This document shows, in pieces, positions 18,060-25,321 of a stretch of 48,610 nt of DNA. The position numbers were made by a program, and so were the translations under genes. The DNA is from Oscillospiraceae bacterium (GTDB lineage Bacteria > Bacillota > Clostridia > Oscillospirales > Ruminococcaceae), in assembly GCA_017396665.1 (NCBI GenBank), contig JAFQLH010000044.1, positions 1 through 48,610 on the forward strand, given 5' to 3'. The notes under the pieces were generated by a model that was given only the letters and a program-made list of their open reading frames with translations, had not been told where the DNA came from and did not search any database. How positions within the stretch are numbered: the stretch's first letter is position 1; each line of letters starts with the position of its first letter.

Positions 18060-18334
18060 CCAGCCCATGCGCTGGGCGTATTGCAGCTCCGATTAATTAT
18101 AGATTATCGGTAGTTTGCAAGTCGCTGCGGTCGGACCAGCCACACGCTGGACCGGATTGTGCCTCCGATAGGTTTGCTATCAAGGCAAATTCGTCAGTCG
18201 GCACGGTCGGACCAGCCACACGCTGGACCGAATTGTGCCTCCGATAGGTTTGCTATCAAGGCAAATTCGTCAGTCGGCACGGTCGGACCAGCCACACGCT
18301 GGACCGGGTTGTGCCTCCGACAGATTTGCGGCAA
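18060..18334. repeat. Structured 76-bp tandem repeat array between tpiA and gpmI
   Basis: Four copies are seen: A about 18060-18130 (diverged), B 18131-18206, C 18207-18282 and D 18283-18334 (shortened). B and C are nearly identical with a 76-bp period. Each copy has CCAGC/GCTGG with a 5-6 base loop, then a second stem that closes around inner hairpins. The second stem is GCAGC (18083-18087) with GCTGC (18124-18128) in A, but GTGCC (18159-18163) with GGCAC (18200-18204) in B, at exactly equivalent positions. All three inner base pairs have changed in a compensatory way. This shows selection on, or origin through, paired structure. No open reading frame with a ribosome binding site and no T-runs are present. 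Confidence 0.9.
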
Positions 18335-18370
18335 AATAAAGATTAAATTATACCCGAAAGGAAAATAAAA

Positions 18371-19891
18371 ATGGCAAAGAAACCTGTTGCACTTATCATT
18401 ATGGACGGCTTTGGCTATAACCACTCAAGCTACGGAAATGCTATCCGTGCAGCCAAGACTCCTAATCTTGACAGACTTTTAGCAAACTATCCGCATACAC
18501 TTATCGGTGCAAGCGGAATGGACGTAGGTCTCCCTGACGGACAGATGGGTAACTCCGAAGTAGGACATACCAACATCGGTGCAGGAAGAATTGTTTATCA
18601 GGAGCTTACAAGAATCACAAAGTCAATCAGAGAGGGCGACTTCTTTGAGAAGGAAGCGTTCGTAAACGCAGTTGAAAACTGCAAGAAGAATGACTCAGCT
18701 CTCCACCTCTTCGGTCTTCTCTCAGACGGTGGTGTTCACTCACATAACCGCCACCTCTACGGACTCCTGGAGCTTGCTAAGAAGGCTGGTCTCACAAAGG
18801 TCTATGTACATTGCTTTATGGACGGAAGAGACGTTGCACCAACAAGCGGTATAGACTTTGTTGATGAGCTTGAAGAAAAAATCAAGACAATCGGCGTAGG
18901 TAAGATTGCTTCCGTTATGGGAAGATACTACGCAATGGACAGAGATAACCGTTGGGAAAGAGTTTCAAAGGCTTATGAAGCTATGGTATACGGCGAAGGC
19001 GAGCAGGCTGCAAGTGCTCACGACGCAATGAAGGCTTCATACGCAGCAGATGTTACCGACGAATTTGTTGTACCTACCGTTGTAGATAAGGAAGGAACAA
19101 TCAAGTCAGGCGACAGCGTTATCTTCTTCAACTTCCGCCCTGACAGAGCAAGAGAAATCACTCGTACATTCGTTGACGATGACTTCACAGGCTTTGAAAG
19201 AAGAAACGGAAGATTCCCGGTGTACTACGTTTGTATGACTCAGTACGACGTTACAATGCCAAATGTAGAGGTTGCTTTCAAGCCTGAAGGCCTCACAAAT
19301 ACACTCGGCGAGTACATCTCAAAGAACGGCCTCACACAGCTCAGAATTGCTGAAACTGAAAAGTATGCTCACGTTACATTCTTCTTCAACGGCGGTGTTG
19401 AAGCTCCGTTTGAAAATGAGGACAGAGCACTCATCAATTCACCAAAGGTTGCAACATATGACCTCCAGCCTGAAATGAGCGCTTACCTTGTATGCGACGA
19501 GGTTGTAAAGAGAATTGAGTCTGACAAGTACGATGTTATTATCTTAAACTACGCTAACTGCGATATGGTAGGCCATACAGGTGTGTTTGACGCAGCCGTA
19601 AAGGCAGTAGAAGCAGTTGACGAGTGTATGGGTAAGACTGTTGACGCGGTTCTCGCAAAGGGCGGCGTAGCTCTTATCACAGCTGACCACGGTAACGCTG
19701 ATAAGATGTACGAGGAGGACGGCTCACCGTTCACAGCTCATACAACAAACCTCGTTCCTCTCATCATCGCTGGTGCAGGCGACGTAGCTCTCAGAGAAGG
19801 CGGCGTTCTCGCTGACCTCTCTCCAACAATCCTCAAGGTTTTAGAGCTTCCTCAGCCGGCAGAAATGACAGGCGAGTCAATTATCAAGTAA
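18371..19891 (+). CDS. gpmI: 2,3-bisphosphoglycerate-independent phosphoglycerate mutase
   Basis: Manganese-dependent enzyme that interconverts 3- and 2-phosphoglycerate. The 506-residue protein has MDGFGYN with metal-binding Asp12, the phosphoserine Ser62 in [50 protein letters not shown] and the second metal motif [10 protein letters not shown]. Length is typical. ATG follows GAAAGGAAAA. It completes the lower glycolysis genes pgk-tpiA-gpmI of this region; eno is not in the window. A clear terminator follows. Confidence 0.97.
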   Translation: MAKKPVALIIMDGFGYNHSSYGNAIRAAKTPNLDRLLANYPHTLIGASGMDVGLPDGQMGNSEVGHTNIGAGRIVYQELTRITKSIREGDFFEKEAFVNAVENCKKNDSALHLFGLLSDGGVHSHNRHLYGLLELAKKAGLTKVYVHCFMDGRDVAPTSGIDFVDELEEKIKTIGVGKIASVMGRYYAMDRDNRWERVSKAYEAMVYGEGEQAASAHDAMKASYAADVTDEFVVPTVVDKEGTIKSGDSVIFFNFRPDRAREITRTFVDDDFTGFERRNGRFPVYYVCMTQYDVTMPNVEVAFKPEGLTNTLGEYISKNGLTQLRIAETEKYAHVTFFFNGGVEAPFENEDRALINSPKVATYDLQPEMSAYLVCDEVVKRIESDKYDVIILNYANCDMVGHTGVFDAAVKAVEAVDECMGKTVDAVLAKGGVALITADHGNADKMYEEDGSPFTAHTTNLVPLIIAGAGDVALREGGVLADLSPTILKVLELPQPAEMTGESIIK

Positions 19892-19898
19892 TTTAGTA

Positions 19899-19936
19899 AA
19901 AGCTTCGGTAACAAAGCAGGTTGCCGAAGCTTTTTT
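19899..19936 (+). terminator. Intrinsic terminator of gpmI
   Basis: AAGCTTCGG and CCGAAGCTT form the stem around a loop near 19910-19921, followed by TTTTTT. Confidence 0.9.
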
Positions 19937-19950
19937 GTTACCTTTTTAAC

Positions 19951-19979
19951 TTGCAAAATTCCCTTTGAAGTGTTATAAT
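19951..19979 (+). promoter_or_regulatory. Sigma-A promoter for the glycine riboswitch transcript
   Basis: TTGCAA (19951-19956), a 17-base spacer and TATAAT (19974-19979) with extended TGT. Confidence 0.8.
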
Positions 19980-20004
19980 GATAAGCGGTGTTATATGAGC
20001 TAAG

Positions 20005-20162
20005 TGAAGTGCGCAGGAAAAGGCAATATGCCGCCGAAGGAGTAACACTCTCAGGTTAAAAGACTGTGTGCGGATAGAACTCCGGAGAAGTCCAGCTTTT
20101 GTGGGTGCCGAAGGTGCAAGGCGGAAAACCGCTAAATCTCTCAGGCAAAAGGACGGAGCTTT
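20005..20162 (+). promoter_or_regulatory. Tandem glycine riboswitch
   Basis: Two aptamers lie in a row. The first has GCCGAAGGAG, CTCTCAGGTTAAAAGACTG; the second has CCGGAGAAGTCC, GTGCCGAAGGTGCAAGGCGG and CTCTCAGGCAAAAGGACGG, all hallmark glycine-aptamer sequences. It sits between a good promoter and an amino-acid symporter gene, the classic context. The longest reading frame of the symporter runs into the second aptamer and is rejected for that reason. Confidence 0.95.
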
Positions 20163-20176
20163 CGTTTGTAAAAGCG

Positions 20177-20240
20177 GGTTTGCTTTGCAAGCCTTATCGG
20201 AGTCGTGTGTCATTGTGGCATATCGGCTCTTTTGTTTTGT
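20177..20240 (+). terminator. Probable expression platform of the glycine riboswitch
   Basis: GGTTTGC (about 20178-20184) can pair with GCAAGCC, and further on GAGTCG (20200-20205) with CGGCTC (20224-20229) followed by TTTTGTTTT. The second hairpin looks like a terminator, which would suit glycine control of read-through. Confidence 0.55.
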
Positions 20241-20262
20241 GAAAATGGTTGGAGGAAAACTA

Positions 20263-21768
20263 ATGCTTGATAAAATCTTGAGCGTAATCGAAAAGGGTAA
20301 TGCCTTTCTCAATGATATCGTTTGGGGCTGGCCTGTCATAATCCTGATACTCGGTACGGGCATATTGCTGTCTGTAAGAACAGGCTTCTTGCAGCTCAGA
20401 AAATTCGGTACTGCGGTGAATGGTACAATCGTTCAGACCTTTAAGGACCTCAAAAAGAAGGACAAGCCGAAGGATGAAAATGCTGTCTCACCGTTTGAAG
20501 CCTTCGCAGCAGCAATCTCCGGTACAGTAGGAACAGGAAATATTATCGGCGTTGTTTCTGCTATCCTTACGGGCGGTCCCGGTGCTGTTATGTGGATGTG
20601 GATATCTGCGTTTTTCGGTATGGTAACAAACTTTGCGGAAAATGTCCTCGGCATCTATTTCAGAAAAAAGGATAAGGACGGCGAATACTCAGGCGGTGCG
20701 TTCTATTACATAAAATACGGCCTCAAGTGGAAATGGCTTGCCTATGTAGCAGCAGTTTTCACAATGCTCGCCGCAATCGGTATGAGCGGTGTACAGACAA
20801 ATAAAATCTCAGGCACTGTTTCTGACGCACTCTCAAAAGCCTTTACCTTTGAAAATATGACAATCGTCAAGCTCATTATAGGCGTCGCAGTAGCAACCGT
20901 AACAGCTATGATAATCCTTGGCGGCATAAAGAGAATAGGAAAGGTCGCCTCAATGCTCGTTCCGTTTATGTCAGTACTGTTTATGTCCCTTGCACTTGTA
21001 GTTATATTTATGCACGTAACTGCTATACCAAAGGCTTTCGCACTTATCTTTGAAAATGCTTTTACCTTCAAAGCAGCAGGCGGCGGAATTACAGGCTATG
21101 CCTTCGCAACTGTTATCAGAAAGGGTATGGCAAGAGGCGTGTTCTCAAATGAAGCAGGCCTTGGCTCTTCCGTTATCGCTTACTCAGCTTCTGAAATAAA
21201 GGAACCTGTCAAGCAGGGCTTCTGGGGTGTGTTCGGAGTGTTCTTCGACACCTTCATCATCTGTACAATGACAGCCCTTATGATGCTCACTTCCGTCGAT
21301 GTGAATTCACTCACAGGTCTGGAAAATGACGCAACAATGGCTGTGTCACTTTTCTCCGATAACCTCGGAGCCTTCGGCACAGTCACATTCTCGGTTATCC
21401 TCCCGATGTTTGCTTTTACTACAATCCTAGCATGGAGCTACTACGGAGAAAAAGCAACTGAGTTCTGCTTCTTAGCTTTCGGAGAAAAAAGCGGAAAGAT
21501 TGCAGTTTTTGTGTTCAAGCTCCTGTATATCCTCCTTATCGTCGCTTCTGCTGTGATAGAAAGCGAGCTCGTCTGGGCAATCTCCGATACCTGTAACGGT
21601 CTTATGGCTGTACCAAACCTTATAGCCCTCGTTACCCTCAGCGGGCTTGTTGCAAAGATTACAAAGAACTACTTTGACCGTAAAAAAGGCAAGAACGTAA
21701 AGCCTATGCTGTCTGCGTATGAGGACATAAACGAAGAGCTGGCCAATAGTCTTGAGAACAATGAATGA
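20263..21768 (+). CDS. Alanine/glycine:cation symporter, AgcS family
   Basis: Sodium-coupled amino-acid transporter, 501 aa with about 11 membrane helices. Family signs are the N-terminal VWGWPVIILILGTGILLSVRTGFLQLR, the SGTVGTGNIIGVVSAILTGGPGAVMWMWISA segment shared by all AgcS proteins (positions about 86-116), the FSNEAGLGSS motif, and AWSYYGEKATEF near the C terminus. The start ATG at 20263 follows GGAGG. With a glycine riboswitch upstream, glycine uptake or export is the likely job. A weak hairpin at 21832-21861 may end the transcript. Confidence 0.95.
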   Translation: MLDKILSVIEKGNAFLNDIVWGWPVIILILGTGILLSVRTGFLQLRKFGTAVNGTIVQTFKDLKKKDKPKDENAVSPFEAFAAAISGTVGTGNIIGVVSAILTGGPGAVMWMWISAFFGMVTNFAENVLGIYFRKKDKDGEYSGGAFYYIKYGLKWKWLAYVAAVFTMLAAIGMSGVQTNKISGTVSDALSKAFTFENMTIVKLIIGVAVATVTAMIILGGIKRIGKVASMLVPFMSVLFMSLALVVIFMHVTAIPKAFALIFENAFTFKAAGGGITGYAFATVIRKGMARGVFSNEAGLGSSVIAYSASEIKEPVKQGFWGVFGVFFDTFIICTMTALMMLTSVDVNSLTGLENDATMAVSLFSDNLGAFGTVTFSVILPMFAFTTILAWSYYGEKATEFCFLAFGEKSGKIAVFVFKLLYILLIVASAVIESELVWAISDTCNGLMAVPNLIALVTLSGLVAKITKNYFDRKKGKNVKPMLSAYEDINEELANSLENNE

Positions 21769-21961
21769 CGGTATAAACAGCACAAGAAAAATCTTACGAA
21801 TATATCACACAGGATAGATATGTTATATCAGCCTTTCGAAATAACACGGTGAAAAGGTTTTAGAGGACGAATAATCGATATTTTATTGTGCAGATTTTAC
21901 AAGAAATTATGTTTGTTTTAATAGCATATGACAATGTTCTTATAAAAATTTCGTATAGTCT

Positions 21962-21989
21962 TTGACAATTGCAAAAAATGTGGTAAAAT
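21962..21989 (+). promoter_or_regulatory. Sigma-A promoter for the minD-like gene
   Basis: TTGACA (21962-21967), a 16-base spacer and TAAAAT (21984-21989) preceded by extended TGG. The 190 bases upstream, back to the symporter gene, hold no gene and only a weak hairpin. Confidence 0.75.
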
Positions 21990-22056
21990 ATAATTAGATA
22001 TCTGTCTGTATTTTAGTATTACATATATAGTACTTTTGAAAGGAGTAGAATCTTCT

Positions 22057-22797
22057 ATGTCTAAAATTATTGCAGTTACTTCCGGAAAGGGCGGAACAGG
22101 TAAATCATCAATCAGTGCCTGCCTCGGCTATGCTCTTGCTAAGCAGGGAAACAGAACCCTTATCATCGAGCTCGACTTCGGTCTGAGATGTATGGACATC
22201 ATGCTCGGTATGCAGGGTAATATCCCTTATGACCTCGGCGACGTGCTTGAGGGTACTTGTGACGTCTATAAGGCAACAACAACAGTAAAGCTTGCTTCAA
22301 ACCTCAGCGTGCTCTGTGCACCTGCTGACCCGTTTGTACAGCTTAAGGCTGAAGATATCGAGAAGATTACTTCTGAAATGAGAAAGTACTTTGAGTATAT
22401 TATCATCGACACTTCTGCAGGTATCAACGGAAGCGTATTTGATATCGTAACAAACTCTGACCTCATCCTCATCGTAACAACTCCGGACCCTGTTTGCGTA
22501 AGAGACGCACAGATGATGTCTGACGAGTTCTATAAGAGAGGCAATCAGAAGCAGAGACTTGTTATCAATAAGGCAAATCCAAGAGTATTTGAGTATGACT
22601 CAATGAACGACCTCGACACTATCATCGATACAGTAGGTGTTCAGCTTCTCGGTGTAATTCCTGAAGATAGCGCAATTCCGCTTGCAACAGGAAAGGGCGC
22701 ACCGCTTTCATCAAGCTCAAGAGGCTTCCTTGCATTCTCAGCAATTTCAAGAAGAATCAAGGGCGAGCATATCCCAATTCAGATTAATAAGCTTTAA
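22057..22797 (+). CDS. MinD-like P-loop ATPase
   Basis: Deviant Walker A ATPase of the MinD/ParA group, 246 aa. GKGGTGKS (10-17) is the deviant P-loop; LDFGLRCMDIMLGMQ matches the MinD switch region (D-x-GLRN-D-LLG), and YIIIDTSAG is Walker B. In MinD the protein binds the membrane as an ATP dimer to place the division site. The C terminus (FSAISRRIKGEHIPIQ) is a possible but not obvious membrane-targeting helix. ATG at 22057 follows AAAGGAG. No minC or minE is adjacent; a methylglyoxal-synthase homologue follows 38 bp later. Confidence 0.85.
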   Translation: MSKIIAVTSGKGGTGKSSISACLGYALAKQGNRTLIIELDFGLRCMDIMLGMQGNIPYDLGDVLEGTCDVYKATTTVKLASNLSVLCAPADPFVQLKAEDIEKITSEMRKYFEYIIIDTSAGINGSVFDIVTNSDLILIVTTPDPVCVRDAQMMSDEFYKRGNQKQRLVINKANPRVFEYDSMNDLDTIIDTVGVQLLGVIPEDSAIPLATGKGAPLSSSSRGFLAFSAISRRIKGEHIPIQINKL

Positions 22798-22835
22798 TCG
22801 GTAAAGAAAAAGAGCGCAAGGAGGAATAGTTTCCT

Positions 22836-23243
22836 ATGAATATTGCACTTATAGCCCACGACGCAAAGAAGGAACTGATGGTTCAGTTCTGCATCGCATA
22901 CAGCGGTGTCCTCAGCAAGCATAATATTTGCGCAACCGGTACAACAGGTAAGCAGGTATCTGAAGCGTCGGGACTTAAAATAAGAAGATATATGAGTGGC
23001 TCACAGGGCGGCGGACAGCAGATTTCTGCAAGAATTTCCTGTAACGAGATTGACCTTCTCCTGTTTTTCAGAGACCCAATCTCCGCAAAGCCGCATGAAC
23101 CAAACGATGCTGACCTGCTCCGTCTGTGCGACGTACATAATATCCCTGTCGCAACAAACATAGCAACAGCAGAAGCGCTTATCCACGCACTCGAAAGAGG
23201 CGACCTCGATTGGCGTGATATCGTAAACCCAACGAAATATTAA
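22836..23243 (+). CDS. Methylglyoxal synthase homologue lacking two catalytic aspartates
   Basis: The 135-residue protein aligns by eye along its length to MgsA, which makes methylglyoxal from dihydroxyacetone phosphate: [32 protein letters not shown] and [15 protein letters not shown] are conserved. However, the catalytic Asp71 of the Escherichia coli enzyme (GGDQQ) is Gly60 here (GGGQQ, codon 23013-23015), and Asp101 (PHDPD) is Asn90 (PHEPN, codon 23103-23105). The other key residues (His8, Asp9, Asp80, His87) remain. This makes normal enzyme activity doubtful. It may bind a phosphorylated ligand instead. It follows the MinD-like gene and precedes the T-box. Confidence 0.85.
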   Translation: MNIALIAHDAKKELMVQFCIAYSGVLSKHNICATGTTGKQVSEASGLKIRRYMSGSQGGGQQISARISCNEIDLLLFFRDPISAKPHEPNDADLLRLCDVHNIPVATNIATAEALIHALERGDLDWRDIVNPTKY

Positions 23244-23245
23244 TA

Positions 23246-23432
23246 AAGCTATGATGAGGAGAGTAGCGGATTTTAAGAACGTAAAGAGAGGGTGCGGTCG
23301 GTGAAAGCACCACGCTTCTGAATTCTGTGAAGGACACCTCTGAGCCTTCTGCTGATAAAGGCAGAACGTTTCGCCTGCGTTAAAGGTATGATAAGTGGCA
23401 GATGAAAGTCTGCAATCAGGGTGGCAACACGA
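23246..23432 (+). promoter_or_regulatory. T-box leader of the hisS-aspS operon, predicted tRNA-Asp specific
   Basis: The conserved T-box sequence AGGGTGGCAACACG is at 23418-23431. Stem I begins near GATGAGGAGAGTAGCGG, and the specifier region near 23329-23340 reads AAGGACACCTC. GAC (23333-23335) is followed by A, as specifiers usually are, and encodes Asp. The antiterminator bulge TGGC would pair with a discriminator G, the base found in tRNA-Asp, whereas bacterial tRNA-His has C. Both points favour control by uncharged tRNA-Asp, although CAC (His) overlaps it by one base. Confidence 0.88.
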
Positions 23433-23433
23433 T

Positions 23434-23470
23434 TACGGTCGTCCCTTTTGTAGGGGATGACCGTATTTTT
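23434..23470 (+). terminator. T-box regulated terminator
   Basis: TACGGTCGTCCC pairs with GGGGATGACCGTA, followed by TTTTTATTT. This is the terminator alternative of the T-box, placed just after the AGGGTGG motif. Confidence 0.9.
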
Positions 23471-23503
23471 ATTTATATTTTTATCAAGGAAGGAAAGAAT
23501 ATT

Positions 23504-24805
23504 ATGGCAGTAATTGTGCAAAGACCAAAGGGTACCCAGGACGTAACTCCGTCACAGGTCTATAAATGGCATACAGTCGAAAAAATCGTCAAGGATACAG
23601 CCGAGCAGTTCGGGTTTAAGGAAATCAGAATCCCGACATTCGAGGAAACCGGCCTGTTTGTCCGTTCAGTAGGCGATACAACAGACGTGGTCCAGAAGGA
23701 AATGTATACAGTTTCCGCAAAGGGCGACGCAACCTTTACACTCAGACCTGAAGGTACAGCAGGTACAATCAGAGCAATGCTCGAAAACGGCGTTATGAAC
23801 GAGGGCTTTCCGCAGAAGGTGTTCTATATCCTCTCATGCTTCAGACACGAAAAGCCACAGTCAGGCAGACTCAGAGAGTTCCACCAGTTCGGATGCGAAA
23901 TGGCAGGTACGGCTTCTCCTAGCGCAGATGCGGATATTATAGCACTCGCTAAGAGCGTTATCGATAGAGCAGGACTTAAGAATATCGAGCTTAATATCAA
24001 CTCAATAGGCTGTCCTGAGTGCAGAAAGAATTACCACAAGGCTCTCAAGGAGTACTTCGAAAGCAGTAAGAACGAGCTGTGTGAAACATGTCTAGGCAGA
24101 CTCGAAAAGAATCCTATGAGAATCTTAGACTGCAAGTCGCCAATCTGCTCTGAAATAGCAAGCAAAGCGCCTGTTATCCTCGACTACCTCTGCGATGACT
24201 GTAAAGAGCACTTTGAAGCTCTTCAGGAAAACCTCACCGCTATGGATATCGAATTTAAAATCAACCCGAAAATCGTAAGAGGCCTCGACTACTATACAAG
24301 AACAGTTTTCGAGTTTGTTACAACTGATATCGGTGCACAGGGTACAGTCTGCGGCGGCGGTAGATATGACGGACTTATCGAAACACTCGGCGGACAAAGT
24401 GTCCCAGCACTTGGCTTCGGTATGGGTCTTGAAAGACTTATTCTTACTATGGAAAAGCAGGGCTGTGAATTCCTTATGCCTGAAACCTGTGATATCTATA
24501 TCGCAGCTATGGATAAGGACGCCCAGAAAAAGTGCGTTTCTCTCGTGAAGGCTCTCAGAGAAGAGGGCTACCGTGCAGAGTATGACCTCGTGGGCAGAGG
24601 ACTCAAGGCACAGATGAAGTATGCTGACAAAATCGGTGCGAAGTTCTCTATGGTGCTCGGTAGCAACGAGCTCGAGAACGATAGCGCAAAGCTCAAGAAT
24701 ATGAAAACAGGCGAGACTGTCGATATCACCCTCGGCAGCAGCTTTGTCGATTGCTTCTCAAATGAGCTTATAAACCTTATGTTCGCAACCGAGGAGCTCT
24801 TGTAA
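23504..24805 (+). CDS. hisS: Histidyl-tRNA synthetase
   Basis: Class II synthetase that charges tRNA-His. The 433-residue protein begins PKGTQDVTPSQVYKW, and has TLRPEGTAGTIRAM (motif 2 start), CFRHEKPQSGRLREFHQFG (motif 2), the histidine-specific VRGLDYYTRTVFEF and GGRYDGLIETLGG, and GFGMGLERLIL (motif 3). A longer reading frame begins inside the T-box, so the ATG at 23504 after AAGGAAGGAAAG is used. Its stop overlaps the start of the small membrane protein gene by one base. Confidence 0.97.
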   Translation: MAVIVQRPKGTQDVTPSQVYKWHTVEKIVKDTAEQFGFKEIRIPTFEETGLFVRSVGDTTDVVQKEMYTVSAKGDATFTLRPEGTAGTIRAMLENGVMNEGFPQKVFYILSCFRHEKPQSGRLREFHQFGCEMAGTASPSADADIIALAKSVIDRAGLKNIELNINSIGCPECRKNYHKALKEYFESSKNELCETCLGRLEKNPMRILDCKSPICSEIASKAPVILDYLCDDCKEHFEALQENLTAMDIEFKINPKIVRGLDYYTRTVFEFVTTDIGAQGTVCGGGRYDGLIETLGGQSVPALGFGMGLERLILTMEKQGCEFLMPETCDIYIAAMDKDAQKKCVSLVKALREEGYRAEYDLVGRGLKAQMKYADKIGAKFSMVLGSNELENDSAKLKNMKTGETVDITLGSSFVDCFSNELINLMFATEELL

Positions 24806-25311
24806 TGCTGATGCTTTTTCCGAAAAAGGTCAGCTTTGAAAGTGAGCTTACCGATAAACAACTCAAAAAAAGCTTCGACAGAAAAATAATCCCTTTTAAA
24901 GCAAGAGGAAGTATTATCGAGGTCAGTAGCTTTATCAAAAAGTATAAAACAGCCGAGGTCTTCTATGGCAGCAGAGATGGAAGCAAGGTAAGAATGTCCC
25001 ACCACGCCCCAAAGAAAACCGACGGCTCGTCAGCAACCTTCTATGGCGAAATCAAGCCAAAGGAGGAGGGAAGCGTGATTGAAGGAAAGATTATGCTTCC
25101 CGTAGCAACACAGATTTTCGGTGCGGTGTGGGTGCTGTGTGTGCTTTTTTTCGCACTCGTCTGCCTGGCAACCGAGGTCTATGCGGGCGCAATTGCATTC
25201 ACAGTTGCCGTAGTCGTAAGCGTCTGGCTGCTTTACAGGGATATGGGCAAAACAAAAAAGCTCTGCCGAGCACTCAGCGAAATCTGTAAAGAAGAAAATA
25301 ATAAGAATTGA
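24805..25311 (+). CDS. Membrane protein of unknown function between hisS and aspS
   Basis: The 168-residue protein starts at an ATG that overlaps the hisS stop (TAATG), so it is translationally coupled. Residues 1-90 are soluble and basic with beta strands (GSIIEVSSFIKKYKTAEVFYG, SSATFYGEIKPKEEG). Two membrane helices follow at about 98-122 and 124-146, then a charged tail ending CKEENNKN. No signal peptide is seen and no family is recognised. Its place inside a T-box-controlled synthetase operon is unusual, and means it falls under the same Asp-starvation control. Confidence 0.8.
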   Translation: MLMLFPKKVSFESELTDKQLKKSFDRKIIPFKARGSIIEVSSFIKKYKTAEVFYGSRDGSKVRMSHHAPKKTDGSSATFYGEIKPKEEGSVIEGKIMLPVATQIFGAVWVLCVLFFALVCLATEVYAGAIAFTVAVVVSVWLLYRDMGKTKKLCRALSEICKEENNKN

Positions 25312-25321
25312 GGAAAATAAA

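Noticed and set aside
18060-18334. CRISPR array
   Set aside because: The whole 76-bp unit repeats with no variable spacers of constant length, and no cas genes are present.
20068-20262. N-terminal extension of the AgcS symporter
   Set aside because: This stretch is the second glycine aptamer and expression platform.
21775-21960. Riboswitch or RNA gene upstream of the minD-like gene
   Set aside because: No conserved motif of a known riboswitch is seen; only a weak hairpin at 21832-21861.
22057-22797. FlhG (flagellar number regulator) instead of MinD
   Set aside because: No flagellar genes are adjacent, and the D-x-GLR-x-D-IMLG region matches MinD well; FlhG cannot be fully excluded.
23402-23503. 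N-terminal extension of HisS
   Set aside because: It is the T-box antiterminator/terminator; the true start follows a good ribosome binding site.
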